Shown one piece after another: positions 1-9,442 of a DNA stretch of 64,000 nt. A model generated the notes under the pieces. That model ran no database searches and was not told where the DNA came from. It worked only from the letters and a program-made list of their open reading frames with translations. The stretch lies in the NCBI GenBank assembly GCA_017654935.2, contig CM065711.1, forward strand, positions 27,807,807-27,871,806, in the 5' to 3' direction. The DNA is from Phymorhynchus buccinoides. Its lineage: Eukaryota; Mollusca; Gastropoda; Neogastropoda; Raphitomidae. Positions within the stretch are counted from its first letter, which is position 1; each line of letters starts with the position of its first letter. The position numbers were made by a program, and so were the translations under genes.

Positions 1-417
1 TTCTCTGAAAAAAATGGCGGACTCCAGCAGCAGTAGCGATTCGAGAGATGTTTCAAACGAAGAAAAACGAACCCAAACTTGAAAACGAAAATCATCTGGC
101 ACACCATCTTGTTCTAAGAAAAAACATTGGCCTGCCGCACAAGTTTTTAAAATAGCTTACACGGAGGAGTGGCCTTGCATCGTCAGAAGTTGACTCGGTG
201 CGAACCATGCTCGCTGCAGCGCAACCTCTGCCATGCGGACTTCTCTGTGAATCATGGCTGTAGAGACGATACGTTCAATCGGCGAAACATATTAAGCAGT
301 GCGTTTCGGCTCAGGCAGAGAACAAATCGATTGCCGTTGTTTGTGGATGCTACGGAAAAATTTGCCATGCTACTGAAAATTGATGGCTGGGCTACTGATT
401 GGGAAAATTCCAAGTAG
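1..417 (+). pseudogene. degenerate BED-finger transposase relic
   Basis: Broken reading frames read in pieces: MADSSSSSDSRD at the left edge, then YTEEWPCIV near 160, then DFSVNHGCRDDTFNRR near 240, then VDATEKFAMLLKIDGWATD near 350. The order (E-W-P-C, a Cys-rich stretch, DFSVxxGxRDD, then VDATEKF) matches the zinc-finger head encoded by the element at 5177-5699, so this is a decayed copy of the same hAT-like family. Frameshifts and stops rule out a functional protein. The left end lies outside the window. Confidence 0.5.
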
Positions 418-892
418 GCAGGTCTGCATACGTGTCTTTGTCTGTCTAGTACATAAATAAACAAAAGTAAACTGGCCTGAAGACGCATCTTTAAAAAAAT
501 ATATTTCTGTTAATTTCTGTCTGTTCATCCACCCTCAGTCCACCCTGTAAAGATTTTTAAAAAGAATTTAATTTGTGTTTTATGTAAATGTTTTAAATGT
601 GAGTTGTGGGCTTGCGGTAAGATTGCTTTTTTTTTTCTCATGTAAAGCGATTTTTCTAAATAAATTTTAAGTACAAGTATTGTGTGCGTGAGGTAAGCTT
701 ACTTTTTCCCCCATGTTTTTATATAAAGTGCAGTGAGTCCTACTGTGTCAGGAGAATAGCGCTGTAGAAGAATTATCTATTATTATTATTGTTAAACAAC
801 TGGTTTCCGCCTATATGTTCCTGCCTGCGCTGTGTGCCTATCTTCACCCTCCTCCAAACCTTTTTCCTCATCCTTATCTCTACCAGTTCAGG
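418..892. other. AT-rich sequence, no feature recognised
   Basis: Intron or upstream sequence of PDIA6 with T-rich runs near 630 and 700. I see no splice-flanked coding segment, and no earlier PDIA6 exon could be found here. Confidence 0.5.
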
Positions 893-1150
893 GGCGGATC
901 TGGGGGGTGAGGGGGTGTTTACAGGGTTTCCGGAACCCCCCCCACCCCCAACCTCCCAGCCTAAGAAAAAGAGAAGAACCCCCTGTTGCCCAAAATGTAC
1001 ATTATAGAAGGGTGAAAAGTACGAAAATGACTCGATTTTTGGATTAATAAGCAATAAAATGCCAATGTAGCGCCTCGCAAATAGTGTAAATGAGTGTTAG
1101 TAGGTAAGATAGGCCGTGAAAGGAGTTTCTGAAACACCCCCCCCCCCTCC
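893..1150. repeat. GGGGCGGATC-type repeat with C-runs
   Basis: The stretch from GGGGCGGATCTGGGGGG through TTTCCGGAACCCCCCC near 940, and a second TTTCTGAAACACCCCCCC near 1130, look like two inverted ends of a low-copy repeat. No coding potential. Confidence 0.35.
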
Positions 1151-1296
1151 CCTGTACCTTATGATCGACAAGTGTGTTTACGTGCAAGATAGGCAGCAAA
1201 ATGCTGTGTGTGTGCTTGCGTGCGTGAGCGCCGCGCACGCGTGTGTGTGTTCTTCAGTTTAACGTCCTTCCACTAAAAGGGATTCAAACAAAAGTT

Positions 1297-1364
1297 TGTG
1301 CGTGTGTGTGTGTGTCTAACCATCTCAATGTCTGTGTGTGTGTGTGTGTGTGTGTCTAACCATC

Positions 1365-1395
<31 letters not shown>

Positions 1396-1432
1396 CTAAC
1401 CATCTCAATGTATGTCTGTGTGTCTGTGCACA
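1297..1432. repeat. compound TG microsatellite
   Basis: TG runs separated by the same spacer (TCTAACCATCTCAATG) three times. The last unit runs directly into the splice acceptor of the next PDIA6 exon (GTGTCTGTGCACAG), so the array sits at an intron 3' end. Confidence 0.8.
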
Positions 1433-1433
1433 G

Positions 1434-1519
1434 GTTCTAGCGGCGGTCAACGTCAGAAAGATGAAGTTCTCTCTCCTCAAGGGACAATTCAGCGGCGTTG
1501 GAATCAATGAATTCCTTAG
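1434..1519 (+). CDS. PDIA6: PDIA6 exon (third-last), protein disulfide isomerase A6
   Basis: The acceptor CACAG is at 1429-1433 and the donor GTGATG starts at 1520. The exon encodes [19 protein letters not shown] followed by [10 protein letters not shown], which matches the C-terminal non-catalytic thioredoxin-fold region of PDIA6 (P5), where vertebrates read AAINARKMKFALLKG then INEFLR. PDIA6 is an ER-lumen thiol-disulfide isomerase; its two catalytic CGHC thioredoxin domains must lie upstream of this window. The exon is 86 nt and ends with two bases (AG) that join G of the next exon to make Arg, so the phase is right. I recognised the family from sequence memory, not from a search. Confidence 0.93.
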
Positions 1520-1529
1520 GTGATGAAAA

Positions 1530-1590
1530 AAGAAAGAAAATGACGATGATGATGATGATGGTGTTGATGATAATAAAGATGATGATGATT
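1530..1590 (+). repeat. GAT microsatellite
   Basis: Imperfect (GATGAT)n just upstream of a TTAA-flanked MITE. Confidence 0.7.
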
Positions 1591-1839
1591 AAACCTTTCA
1601 CCGCCAGCCATATTTCAGCCAAAAAATTATATTAAATTTATCTGCGTTGAGATCAAAATACATCTGCAGTATTGAGGATTCTTCTGTGACATACAGTATA
1701 TAAAATAAGATCTACCCTTACTTCCCGAAGCTAAGACAATAGGGTCTTTGGGTAATAGACCCCAATTTGATGCATTTTAGTGACTTAGGTGTTAGATCAC
1801 TGTGGTGCTAAAATGCGACTTTGGCGGTGAAAGGGTTAA
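1589..1839. mobile_element. TTAA-flanked MITE, family A (piggyBac-type)
   Basis: Ends are TTAA-ACCTTTCACCGCCA on the left and TGGCGGTGAAAGGG-TTAA on the right, so it has near-perfect terminal inverted repeats flanked by TTAA, the piggyBac target. About 250 bp, non-coding. Other copies in this window: 10210-10797, 11559-11805, 15007-15469, 49203-49447, 55444-55679. Confidence 0.8.
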
Positions 1840-1840
1840 A

Positions 1841-2030
1841 CCATGGATGACTAACAATGATAAAACAGAAATGATTTTCATTGTTCCCAAGAAACTCTTG
1901 TCAGCAAACTCTGTCCCCACTTCCATCCAGTTAGAAAACTCTCTTGTTCACACTTCTACCTCCGTACGCAATCTTGGCGTCACGCTCGATCAGACTCTCC
2001 TTCCAAAACCAGATTTCCTGGGGCATGGTT
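1841..2030 (+). mobile_element. LINE reverse transcriptase fragment
   Basis: Frame with DKTEMIFIVPKK, then SIQLENSLVHTSTSVRNLGV and LDQTLL, typical of the region after the RT palm in L2/CR1-type non-LTR elements (motif N-x-x-SVRNLGVxLDxxL). Strongly 5'- and 3'-truncated, directly abutting the MITE at 1589-1839. Confidence 0.75.
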
Positions 2031-2082
2031 GAAGAATGGAAAATGACATGTAAGATGCTTTTCTTTTATGCGATTGTATTTG

Positions 2083-2515
2083 TGGCCCCCCGTGGGGATA
2101 CCGGGGGGGGGGGTCTTTCGTAAAAAATAGTTCCCCCACCTTCTGGAAGTTCTGTGCTTGAAACTTCCCCTAATCTGCCACTCTCTTTCACTCTGCCTTT
2201 TCGCTTCGCTTTCTATCATCTGCTATCTTTCTGACTTGACCATTCTCCTGCGCTTTTTTTCTCCAAAATAATCCTTCAAATAATTTTTCTCCTTTTGAGC
2301 TCCTCTGAAATCGGAATGTGTCGGCTGTACGCAGCGGGGAGACCAGTGAAAACCGGACACGGTGTTTGCATTTTTCTTCGCAAAAAATGGGTAGAATTAT
2401 GGCATTTTAAGCTCTAAAACGATGATTTTTACGTTCGATGAAGGGTTGGTGCATTGTGTGTGTATAACCTTACCCATTATGGCCATATGGCCTGGGAACG
2501 CAGAAGAAGAAGAAG
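2083..2515 (+). mobile_element. SINE-like family S3 (GGGATACCGGGGGGTC head, AAG tail)
   Basis: Starts near CCCGTGGGGATACCGGGG and ends GGGAACGCAGAAGAAGAAG. Shared blocks are TTCCCCCACCTTCTGGAAGT, TTTGACTCTGCCTTTTCCC, GTGTCGGCTGTACGCAGC and ATTATGGCCATATGGCCTGG. A middle part here is diverged. Other copies: 10251-10582, 26030-26320, 46486-46785, 50342-50650, 51313-51606, and inverted pieces at 14276-14460, 17050-17155 and 50958-51130. Confidence 0.7.
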
Positions 2516-2537
2516 TATTTACGTCTTTTGTTTCCAG

Positions 2538-2634
2538 GGACCTGTCGTTCGGGAAGGGTTCCACCGCACCGGTGCGAAGCGCAGAGCTGCCCAAAATTGA
2601 AAGCCACGCTCCTTGGGACGGCAAAGATGCTAAG
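2538..2634 (+). CDS. PDIA6: PDIA6 exon (second-last)
   Basis: Acceptor TTTTGTTTCCAG and donor GTATGG frame a 97-nt exon. The split Arg codon (AG from the previous exon plus G) is followed by DLSFGKGSTAPVRSAELPK and IESHAPWDGKDAK. In vertebrate PDIA6 the same place reads ELSFGRGSTAP... and EPWDGRDGE, so the order and spacing are conserved. It ends in phase 0. The SINE at 2083-2515 lies only about 20 bp upstream of the acceptor. Confidence 0.93.
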
Positions 2635-2697
2635 GTATGGACATTTTGAATTCCGTTGATCCTGAATACACGCTAAGATGAAACGGTGAGGCTAAGA

Positions 2698-4101
2698 TAC
2701 AGGGGTCGCGCTATCGCATGTTTCTTGCGTATTTGACGCGTTTAAAAAATCGCTGACACATTTTTACGGCGTTTACGCGTAACCCGTACGCTCAAAATCG
2801 CATCTGAGTCGAGATGGTGAATCAGACTTTACAGGGTTCGTACGCCCCTTGAGAACCCTTGAAAACTCTTGAGATTTCAACTTGCCAAAATGATTCTTGA
2901 AAACCCTTGAAAAATGGCATTTGGGCCCCTATCCCTTGAAAATCCCTTGAAAAATTGAAAATCACGCTTCCAAAGTCATTTCTGCGCAAAATCATCAGAA
3001 CTGACGAGTTTGAAAGCCGAGAACAACATCGCGAAGAAATTTAGATTTTCGTTCTCGAAGATTCGATTCGTCGTCTGCTACAACCAAAGGGAGACAATTT
3101 TTGTCAGAGTCAGTTATGGTTCTTGTTTGGGCATGCGCAAACCGAATATCCGCCTGTGAAAACAAGCGCGTTTTCGTGGAAAGAAGTCGTCATGCCGAAG
3201 GGAAAATGTATTTTTTGCCCACTGTGGCTAGATGAGGAGGAGTATAAGGCTTGGATCGCCGAGTGCAAGGACAACAAGTATGCATGTTTCTGCAAATTGT
3301 GCAAGAAGATCGTCGATGTTCGTGGGATGGGTGAAGCTTTTTGTGAAAAATGTATCGTGTTTATTTTTGTGTGTTTGTGGACTTTGAAGAGACCAAAAAT
3401 GCTGCTTTCATCTGCTCATCACTGTTTTGGGATTTCACATGTATGGATGGTAAATATCTTTTCGTTTTCATTCAATTTCCTAACCAAAGCTGCCCCTTGA
3501 GAAATGAGAAAATCCCCTTGAAAACCCCTTGAATTTTTCCTCTGTTTGAGAGTATGAACCCTGCTTTAGAAGTCCTACGGTCCCTACACATATAGTGGTT
3601 CTGCTACACCAAACATTGGAACAGACTATAGAAAAGTGCCACTGCTTTCAGAGGAGGTAAGTATCCCATCCTTTCTCTTTCATTAGTTATCCAGATTCCG
3701 TCCAGTACTGCTGTGACGTAGGCAGTGGCGGGAAAATCACTGTAAGCGCATTGTCTGATTCCACCCCCCACCCCATCTCCCCACCCCCACCCCCTTCCAG
3801 CCTTTGCTTCCTTTCATGGTGCTTGGCCACTGGATATCCAGATTCCAGTCAATTAACTGTGACGTAAATGAAGCGTTTGGCGCGAAATGAGCGCGTTGTT
3901 GCACAATTGCCAGACTTCTGTCTTTGAAAATGACTGGTTAGTGAATAAAAATGCATGTTTTTGTTGCATTCTTGTTTTCATTGTTTTCAGCTTAGATTTA
4001 TCATTTTGTTCTTTGACGCAATTTTTTGCTTCCCGTACGCATTTTTTTTCCTACGTCGTGTAAGCAAAACGCGTTTTCAAAAACACTAGCGCGACCCCTG
4101 T
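2698..4101. mobile_element. TIR element with CAGGGGTCGCGCTA ends
   Basis: The left end ACAGGGGTCGCGCTA and the right end TAGCGCGACCCCTGT are inverted copies; the inner flanks are also complementary (GCGTATTTGACGCGTTT against AAAACGCGTTTTC). The element holds the second element at 2832-3563. The remainder (3564-4090) has T-rich and GCGC-containing sequence with no ORF I can assign. Confidence 0.55.
2832..3563 (+). mobile_element. hAT-like element with BED-finger transposase head
   Basis: Ends are CAGGGTTCGTAC and GTATGAACCCTG; next to both ends the phrase CCCTTGAAAA is repeated many times. The frame at 3192-3350 reads MPKGKCIFCPLWLDEEEYKA, then W-I-A-E-C-K-D, then CFCKLCKKIVDVRGMGEAF, a BED-type zinc-finger pattern (W-L-D...Y-x-x-W, C-x2-C, G-M-G-E-A) seen at the N-terminus of hAT transposases. 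Only the finger survives, so the copy is non-autonomous. Confidence 0.65.
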
Positions 4102-4171
4102 AAGAGAGAGGATGCAGAGGGTGAACCTGGTTCTGAGTTGTTGTGGCTGCTACTTTCATTTGGTATATTCT

Positions 4172-4577
4172 AGTCACAGAGACTTATCTCTGTGAAATTC
4201 AGGCTCCTCTCCCCCGGAGAGCATGTCGCCGCAAGTGCAGCACCAACCCAATTTTTTTTTTTTTTTTTTTTTTTTCGGCATAGGGTGAGGGCTGAATTGG
4301 GAAGCCTGGCTATCAATTTGGCCATGCCAGGCAGCAGGATTTGTCCCTGCTCTTACCGACTTTTATTTCAACTGCCATGGGATTTTTACGTGCGTAAAGC
4401 GCACGGGTCAGACTAGCTTTAAGTCCCTATCCGAAGTACTCGACGTTCAGTTCGATTTTCCTGTTAAACTAGAAAGAAAGGGCGAGGAGGCCGGGATTCG
4501 AACCCGGGTCACTCACGCTGCAGTGACGCGTTACATTTGGCAGGCGAACGTCTTAACCACCCTGCCACCTTTCTCCC
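4172..4577 (-). mobile_element. tRNA-derived SINE family S1
   Basis: On the - strand a tRNA-like head begins near 4577: GGTGGCAGGGTGGTTAAGAC, anticodon-like region, then a B box within GACCCGGGTTCGAATCCCGG. The body continues to the conserved block AGTCACAGAGACTTATCTCT near 4172. A 23-nt T-run interrupts the body near 4252. It cannot be a tRNA gene because the acceptor arm does not pair and about 330 bp of SINE body follows. Copies: 24850-25125, 43745-44105 (variant), 48305-48713. Confidence 0.8.
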
Positions 4578-4679
4578 TGCAACTTTTCTAGGTGACTAGG
4601 TGCCGTAAACAACTTTGGTGAAGGGCGTTAACTACGAGAAGATTCTAAATATATTTGTTTCGTGTGTTTAACTGTCATC

Positions 4680-4757
4680 CCCAAATAGGAAGGAAGGTGG
4701 TAAGAGTGGTTTAGACGTTCGCCTGCCCATTTCAATGCGCGAGTGACCCGGGTTCTT
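4680..4757 (+). mobile_element. S1 SINE head, truncated
   Basis: The tRNA-like head GGTGGTAAGAGTGGTTTAGA with GACCCGGGTTC is cut off at the B box, where a TIR element begins. Confidence 0.6.
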
Positions 4758-4767
4758 CTTCTTCGGC

Positions 4768-4925
4768 CGTGTACACACATAAGCGGATATTCCATGCGGA
4801 AACCCGTGCGCAATCCATAAATAAGTGAAACAAAGAAGGGAAAAGATTTGCGCACGTGTCCGAATTTCCCCTATATGCGTAAACTTTTATCCTTCTTTCT
4901 TCCACTTATAATGTGAACCCGGCCT
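4768..4925. mobile_element. Harbinger-like MITE (GGCCGTGTACAC ends)
   Basis: Left end GGCCGTGTACACACATAAGC, right end AATGTGAACCCGGCC followed by TTA. An inverted copy is at 45158-45350, where TAA flanks both ends. Ends starting GGC with a TAA/TTA duplication fit PIF/Harbinger. Confidence 0.6.
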
Positions 4926-4974
4926 TATGCTTTAGCTTTGACACCTTTTTGCGAATATCATTTCCTCTGCCGCT

Positions 4975-5075
4975 TATAAACTGACGCGGCTTATATGTGA
5001 ATAAATAAAAGATATTCTGTCATTTTAAGGGATGCGGCTTATATACAGGTGCGTCTTATAGTCCAGTTTTTACGG
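4975..5075. mobile_element. fragment of ACCRTATTTTTCGGACTATAA MITE
   Basis: GTGCGTCTTATAGTCCAGTTTTTACGGTA is one end of the family seen more fully at 48998-49137 and 47776-47960. Confidence 0.45.
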
Positions 5076-5176
5076 TATTTGAGGATGAACCTGGTTCTGA
5101 GTTGTTGTGGCTGCTACTTTCACTTTTGCTAGGCGACTAGGTGCCGTTAAGCAAGTTTGGTGAAGGGAGATAATTA

Positions 5177-5699
5177 TAGACATGCCTACTGTCCCTGTAC
5201 ATCCGGGATTTGTCCCGGAAAGTTGATTTTAGAAGCGACTGTCCCGGAATTGCAATACGCGTCCCGGAAAAAAAATCGGGAATCGAAAAGCCATTAGAGA
5301 AGAACTGAGCCAGGAATCGTTGTCGTCTGCTAGATGGAATGCGCATGTTGAAGGCAACATGGTGTCGAAGAGAGCACATGCCGACACAGAGTCGGATTCT
5401 GATTCAGATCACGGATCAGACAAGTGTGAAAAGAAGAAGAAAACGGCCGTGAAGCGCGCACGCGTTTTCAAGAAAGAGTTCACGGAAAAGTGGCCTTGTC
5501 TAAAACAAGGTAAAAAAAAGGAGTTTCGTTTGCATTCTGCCAGACGTGTGTATGCGATTTTTCGGTGAAATCTGGCGGGAGAGATGACTGTAGGCGTCAC
5601 ATTAAGTCGGATAACCTGTCCTGTCCCAGATTTCACGGATTTGTCCCTGACTTCTTTCTGTATTGTCCCTGAAAGCAAATTTTGGGGTAGGCATGTCTG
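5177..5699 (+). mobile_element. hAT-like element with BED-finger head and readable target duplication
   Basis: Ends TAGACATGCCTAC and GTAGGCATGTCTG are inverted. It sits in the repeat also seen near 4590-4720 (AGGTGCCG, TTTGGTGAAGGG, AACTGTCATCCCC), and the unoccupied copy shows the target; TAATTA is present on both sides (5171-5176, 5700-5705). The frame at 5359-5500 reads SKRAHADTESDSDSDHGSD, then FTEKWPCLKQG; after a frameshift in an A-run near 5515 it continues FCQTCVCDFSVKSGGRDD and CRRHIKSDN, a C2-type BED finger. Repeats of TTGTCCC/GTCCCGG flank both ends. Confidence 0.65.
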
Positions 5700-5942
5700 T
5701 AATTACGAGAAGATCCTAACTATGTTTTTTGCGTGCGTTTAACTGTCATCCCCAAATAGGAAGAAAGGAAGGAAGGATTACTGTTAATATTAATATTTTC
5801 ATAGAGATGTATGGTGAGGATACGTGAACCAGTCTGTTAGAAATGTTTGCACGAATGGTGAGTGAAAAGCGCGTTGAGTTGCTTAGCAAGATTATGCGCT
5901 ATATACGCATTATTAATTATTATATAACTGTATATGTTTCAG

Positions 5943-6140
5943 ATGCCCGTTGAAGACGACATTGATTTGAGCGATGTGGAGCTGGACGATTTGAGCAAGA
6001 ACGACAAAAGCGAAAAAGTTGAAGAAAACAGCCAGAAAAGCAACAAGAATGAAACCAACGTGAAGACGAACAAAACCGAAACAGTCGTGAAAATTAAGAA
6101 AAATGCCACAAGCGGGAAAACTGTCAAAAGTGAACTGTGA
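5943..6140 (+). CDS. PDIA6: PDIA6 last exon, extended acidic/basic tail ending KSEL
   Basis: Acceptor TATATGTTTCAG, phase 0. The exon opens [17 protein letters not shown], which is nearly identical to the vertebrate PDIA6 acidic tail ([22 protein letters not shown]). In vertebrates the protein then ends at once with KDEL. Here the frame runs about 48 more residues, rich in Lys, Asn, Glu and Thr ([17 protein letters not shown]...), and stops after ...KTVKSEL. KSEL is one change from KDEL, so ER retention could be kept but is not certain. The stop TGA is at 6138-6140. No clear AATAAA follows in the next 120 bp. Confidence 0.93.
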   Translation: [65 protein letters not shown]

Positions 6141-6272
6141 TGAATGTGGACATTTAAAAATTATTTTTTAGGATCAAGGGTTGTTTTTTTGTGTGTGGTG
6201 TGTGTAGGTAAAATGCAAACCATTTTGCATGTAACATTTTAGAACTTGAGAAAGTGAACTAGTTAAGTTCAA
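6141..6272 (+). other. PDIA6 3' UTR region
   Basis: T- and GT-rich sequence directly after the stop codon, ending at a TIR element. No clear polyadenylation signal. Confidence 0.4.
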
Positions 6273-6651
6273 ATAACTCATTCAAGTCGTTCCGGACATA
6301 TATGTCCGGAATTAATAGATAGCTGTCAATTTGATGCATTTGCTTCAAGAGAAGTAAGTCTGTGCGCACACCATACCTTGGTCACTTCTAAACTCGCTCG
6401 CTCCCTTAGACCACAATTTTGCCTCTGACTTTGCTTTTGTAGTGGTTTGTTGTGGGGGAACCAATCGGTGTAGAGAGCTTTTCTATATAAAAAAAAAAAG
6501 TTTGATCTACCACTTCCCTATGTCTAAGCCAAAACCCGTAATCTTCTTTCATTTCTCCTTTTGTTTATGTATGTTTTGTTTTGTGTGTATGGCTGGAGTG
6601 ATTTGTGAGGTTTTTTAATAATTCAAAATCGTTGCAATGAGAATGAGTTAA
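6273..6651. mobile_element. TTAA-type MITE, family F
   Basis: Left end ATAACTCATTCAAGTCGTTC, right end GAATGAG-TTAA. It shares its two halves with the large element at 30678-32874 (GTCCGGAATTAATAGA near the left, TGGCTGGAGTGATTTGTGAG near the right). Confidence 0.65.
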
Positions 6652-6667
6652 AATGTGATACTTAATA

Positions 6668-7230
6668 CAGACAAACCCCTATTTTACGACCCTCTGTTAA
6701 GCGACCACCTCTCATTTGAGACCGGATTTGTTGGCACGGATGCATTTTACTATGTAAACGACCTCTCTTAAACGACTTCCTCTAAAACGCGACTTACGAC
6801 CGCCATTTTGTTGGTTTTTACGACCGTTGTTGTCGTCTGCATTTCTTCGAGCAAAGGGAAACAACCACGGTCAAGGGCCTGAAAGCGGAGTCGCTTCCCT
6901 TGTTGTAGAAAAGATGGCGGAAAGCGTAGGAAAAGCACGAAAACCACTGACTTTGAAAAAGAAAACCACTGACTTTGGACGAGAGTGGAGGTGATTAACA
7001 GAAGTCGGCAAAGTGAAACTGTAATACATCGATTGCACAATCCTATGGAGTTGGAAAGACCCAAATCCAGTTTGAATATGTCATTGTATGTGTGCATGAA
7101 GAAGAGAGTATGAACTGTGCTGAACTTTTTCTTTCTACGGCTGCCAGTGAAAACCTCCGTCATACGACCCCTCCAATTTACGACTGATTTTTCCGGACAT
7201 TTTGGAAGTCTTAAAATAGAGGTTTGTCTG
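6668..7230. mobile_element. pogo/mariner-like TIR element P3
   Basis: Ends CAGACAAACCCCTATTTTAC and TAAAATAGAGGTTTGTCTG, both flanked by TA. Subterminal copies of TACGACC/AAACGAC recur. A - strand frame from 7163 has no recognisable transposase motif. Confidence 0.7.
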
Positions 7231-7454
7231 TACTTGTAATGTTAAACACTGGTGTTCCAACGTGTGTTGAATGTAATCTGTACACATATTATAAAATTCA
7301 CTTTGTGTGTGTGTGTGTGTGTATGTCTGTGTGCGTGTCTGTCCGAGCTGCAAGCAAGCTGGTGGCAATGAGTAATGATATATAGGTGATGCCATGAGCT
7401 ACGTGAGCAAAGTGCCCTAAGCCCGCACAGCACTAGTATGACATACATCAAGTG

Positions 7455-7620
7455 TACTTCCCCCCGAAGACGGAGTGTGGCTGCCCATGTGGCGGGGTCA
7501 TCAAAAAACGGTCACACGCGTAATGTTCTCATCCCTTGCCGATGCATTTGTGCCCTAGTGTTCAAGTGCTTCCGCTGTTGGGATGATCCCTGGAGTCTTT
7601 TAGCCAGGGTACGTCAGTCA
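7455..7620 (+). mobile_element. SINE-like family S4 (CCCCCGAAGACGGAGTGTGG)
   Basis: Blocks CCCCCGAAGACGGAGTGTGG, GGCTGCCCATGTGGCGGGGT, TGTTCAAGTGCTTCCGCTGT and ATGATCCCTGGAGTCTTTTA recur at 54050-54430 and, inverted, at 11374-11900 and 47380-47745. Shorter pieces lie at 52540-52575 and 53645-53700. Confidence 0.7.
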
Positions 7621-7711
7621 ACAACAAGTGTACAAACTCATGTAATCTAGTTTTTCAATATTGTGCCAAAGTTATATTTTTTCGGTGGATGGCTGTTGTG
7701 CAATTTGATAT

Positions 7712-7905
7712 GGGTTTTTAAAATATTGTCCCTGGTTTTTAAAATATTGTCCCTGGTTTTTAAAATATTGTCCCTGGTTTTTAAAATATTGTCCCTGGTT
7801 TTTAAAATATTGTCCCTGGTTTTTAAAATATTGTCCCTGGTTTTTAAAATATTGTCCCTGGTTTTTAAAATATTGTCCCTGGTTTTTAAAATATTGTCCC
7901 TTGGT
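7712..7905. repeat. 21-bp minisatellite, 9 copies
   Basis: Unit GGTTTTTAAAATATTGTCCCT repeated nine times with almost no variation; it stays open in two frames only because 21 is a multiple of three. Confidence 0.95.
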
Positions 7906-7934
7906 TATCTTAATTTTTTTTATTGTGTGCAATA

Positions 7935-8492
7935 CAGTGGAATCCGCTTAATCGGCCACTTTTGGGACCAGGAAAAATATGGCCGATAAAGCGAATCGGC
8001 CGATAAAACGAACATCGAGATACTGTATGACGCAATTATGCAAGTCAAAAGCAATGACGTCAAAATTAAATGTTGCAGTTCAAATTCAAATTCTTTCCCT
8101 TTTTGTGATGTGTGTGTGTGTGTTTATTAATCCTACAACTTGACAGAAGCACGAGTAAAAGACAATGATTTTGTTTTCTTGAGTGATTTTAACGCCATGC
8201 AGGGTCTTTCAATTGACAACAGCTCACCTTCCAACTTCACACTCAACCATGTAAACATCAAAAGCGTGTTGTCAGTTTGTCTGCCTCTGTTGTTCTCCCT
8301 CTCAAAAAGGGGTAAAGAGGAAAAATTAGAGAGAAAAAGTGTCCAATAAAGCGAAATTGAAGATTTCAGCTTTGGCCGTAAAAACGAACAAAATAACACA
8401 TGCTTAAGAAGAAAAAATTCCGTTCCAGAGGAAATTGGCCGATTAAGCGGCTTTGGCCGATTATCCGATGGCCAATTAAACGGATTCCACTG
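7935..8492. mobile_element. pogo/mariner-like TIR element P2
   Basis: Ends CAGTGGAATCCGCTTAATCG and GGCCAATTAAACGGATTCCACTG (inverted), flanked by TA. Inner flanks repeat the phrase GGCCGATAAAACGAA. Small frames inside show no transposase. Confidence 0.8.
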
Positions 8493-8589
8493 TATTCGTT
8501 ATCTTGACCAAATCAAGATAAAAAAAAATTAAAAAAAAGCAATCAGCTCAGCATTACAACTTGTGTGCAGTATTGTGTTTGCTCTTTTG

Positions 8590-9442
8590 AAAAAAGATCT
8601 GCTTTTTTTTTAAGCCCTTCATTGCGACAGGAAAATGTAATTTCCTGTTTGCTCACACTCGGTTAGGCGGGATCATTCACACACACACACACACACACAC
8701 CTTGAAATTACTCCCCTTAATTATTTCCGAACAATTCCTATTTTATTCTGTTTACCAACAGCTGCTTGATACTTTCTTGTTTCCGAGTAAAAGTGTGTGA
8801 TGTGGTATGTGGTGTCATGCGGGTTTCATGCGATGTGATGTTTGTGGTGCGGTGGTTTGATTAGAAATGTTTTTATGTATGAGTGAGACTTAGTTTAACG
8901 TCCTCCGACCTGGAACAGGCACATATGGGACATTAGTAATAACTATGAATATAGTGGGACGATCCTGGAGGTACTGCAAAACCAGTAAAGTCCCTAAGTT
9001 TTTAAACAATCAAGATAGTTTGTTTTTTTGTATGTGATCTGATAGAATTAAAAGCCTTCACACACGTGTCAAATTTAGTCAAGCGATACAGGTTTTGAGT
9101 CTCGCCAATTGTTCGGAAATAATTAAGGGGAGTAATTTCTTGGTGTGTAGGAGTTATCTTGCCTAATTCAATCGGTCAAACAGGGGAAGTTACTCTACCA
9201 TCAGATAGATCCCCCAAATAGGGATGATTACCATCTGGAGGAGGGGGGATTGCTGTCATGTATATTTTTGACATCTGTAGAGTCACCCCTTTCCAAAAAA
9301 ATGCATGATAGCAATCTGAAGGTGGTAACTTTCTGTCCGTTAACATGTGATTTATAATGGTACCCCTTATTGTGCAGCATTTTTGGTAAGGGGGACCCTA
9401 CAGATGTCAAGACTGTATGATAGCAACCCCCCCCCCCCCCCC
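8590..9442. repeat. repeat mosaic: S5 SINE piece, inverted elements, C-run
   Basis: 8885-9005 is an inverted S5 piece. 9108-9230 (TTGTTCGGAAATAATTAAGG ... TCCCCCAAATAGGG) returns inverted at 56228-56344 and partly at 8630-8750. 9245-9438 is a hairpin element: TTGACATCTGTAGAGTCACC pairs with GGACCCTACAGATGTCAAG. 9427-9442 is a C-run. Confidence 0.6.

Noticed and set aside
4490..4580. tRNA genes suggested by GGTTCGAATCC B boxes (also 24650, 25050, 25250, 44050, 48650)
   Set aside because: Acceptor stems do not pair and long SINE bodies follow; these are tRNA-derived SINEs.
7663..7989. 108-codon frame with KILSLVF repeats
   Set aside because: Translation of a 21-bp minisatellite; no splice or start support.
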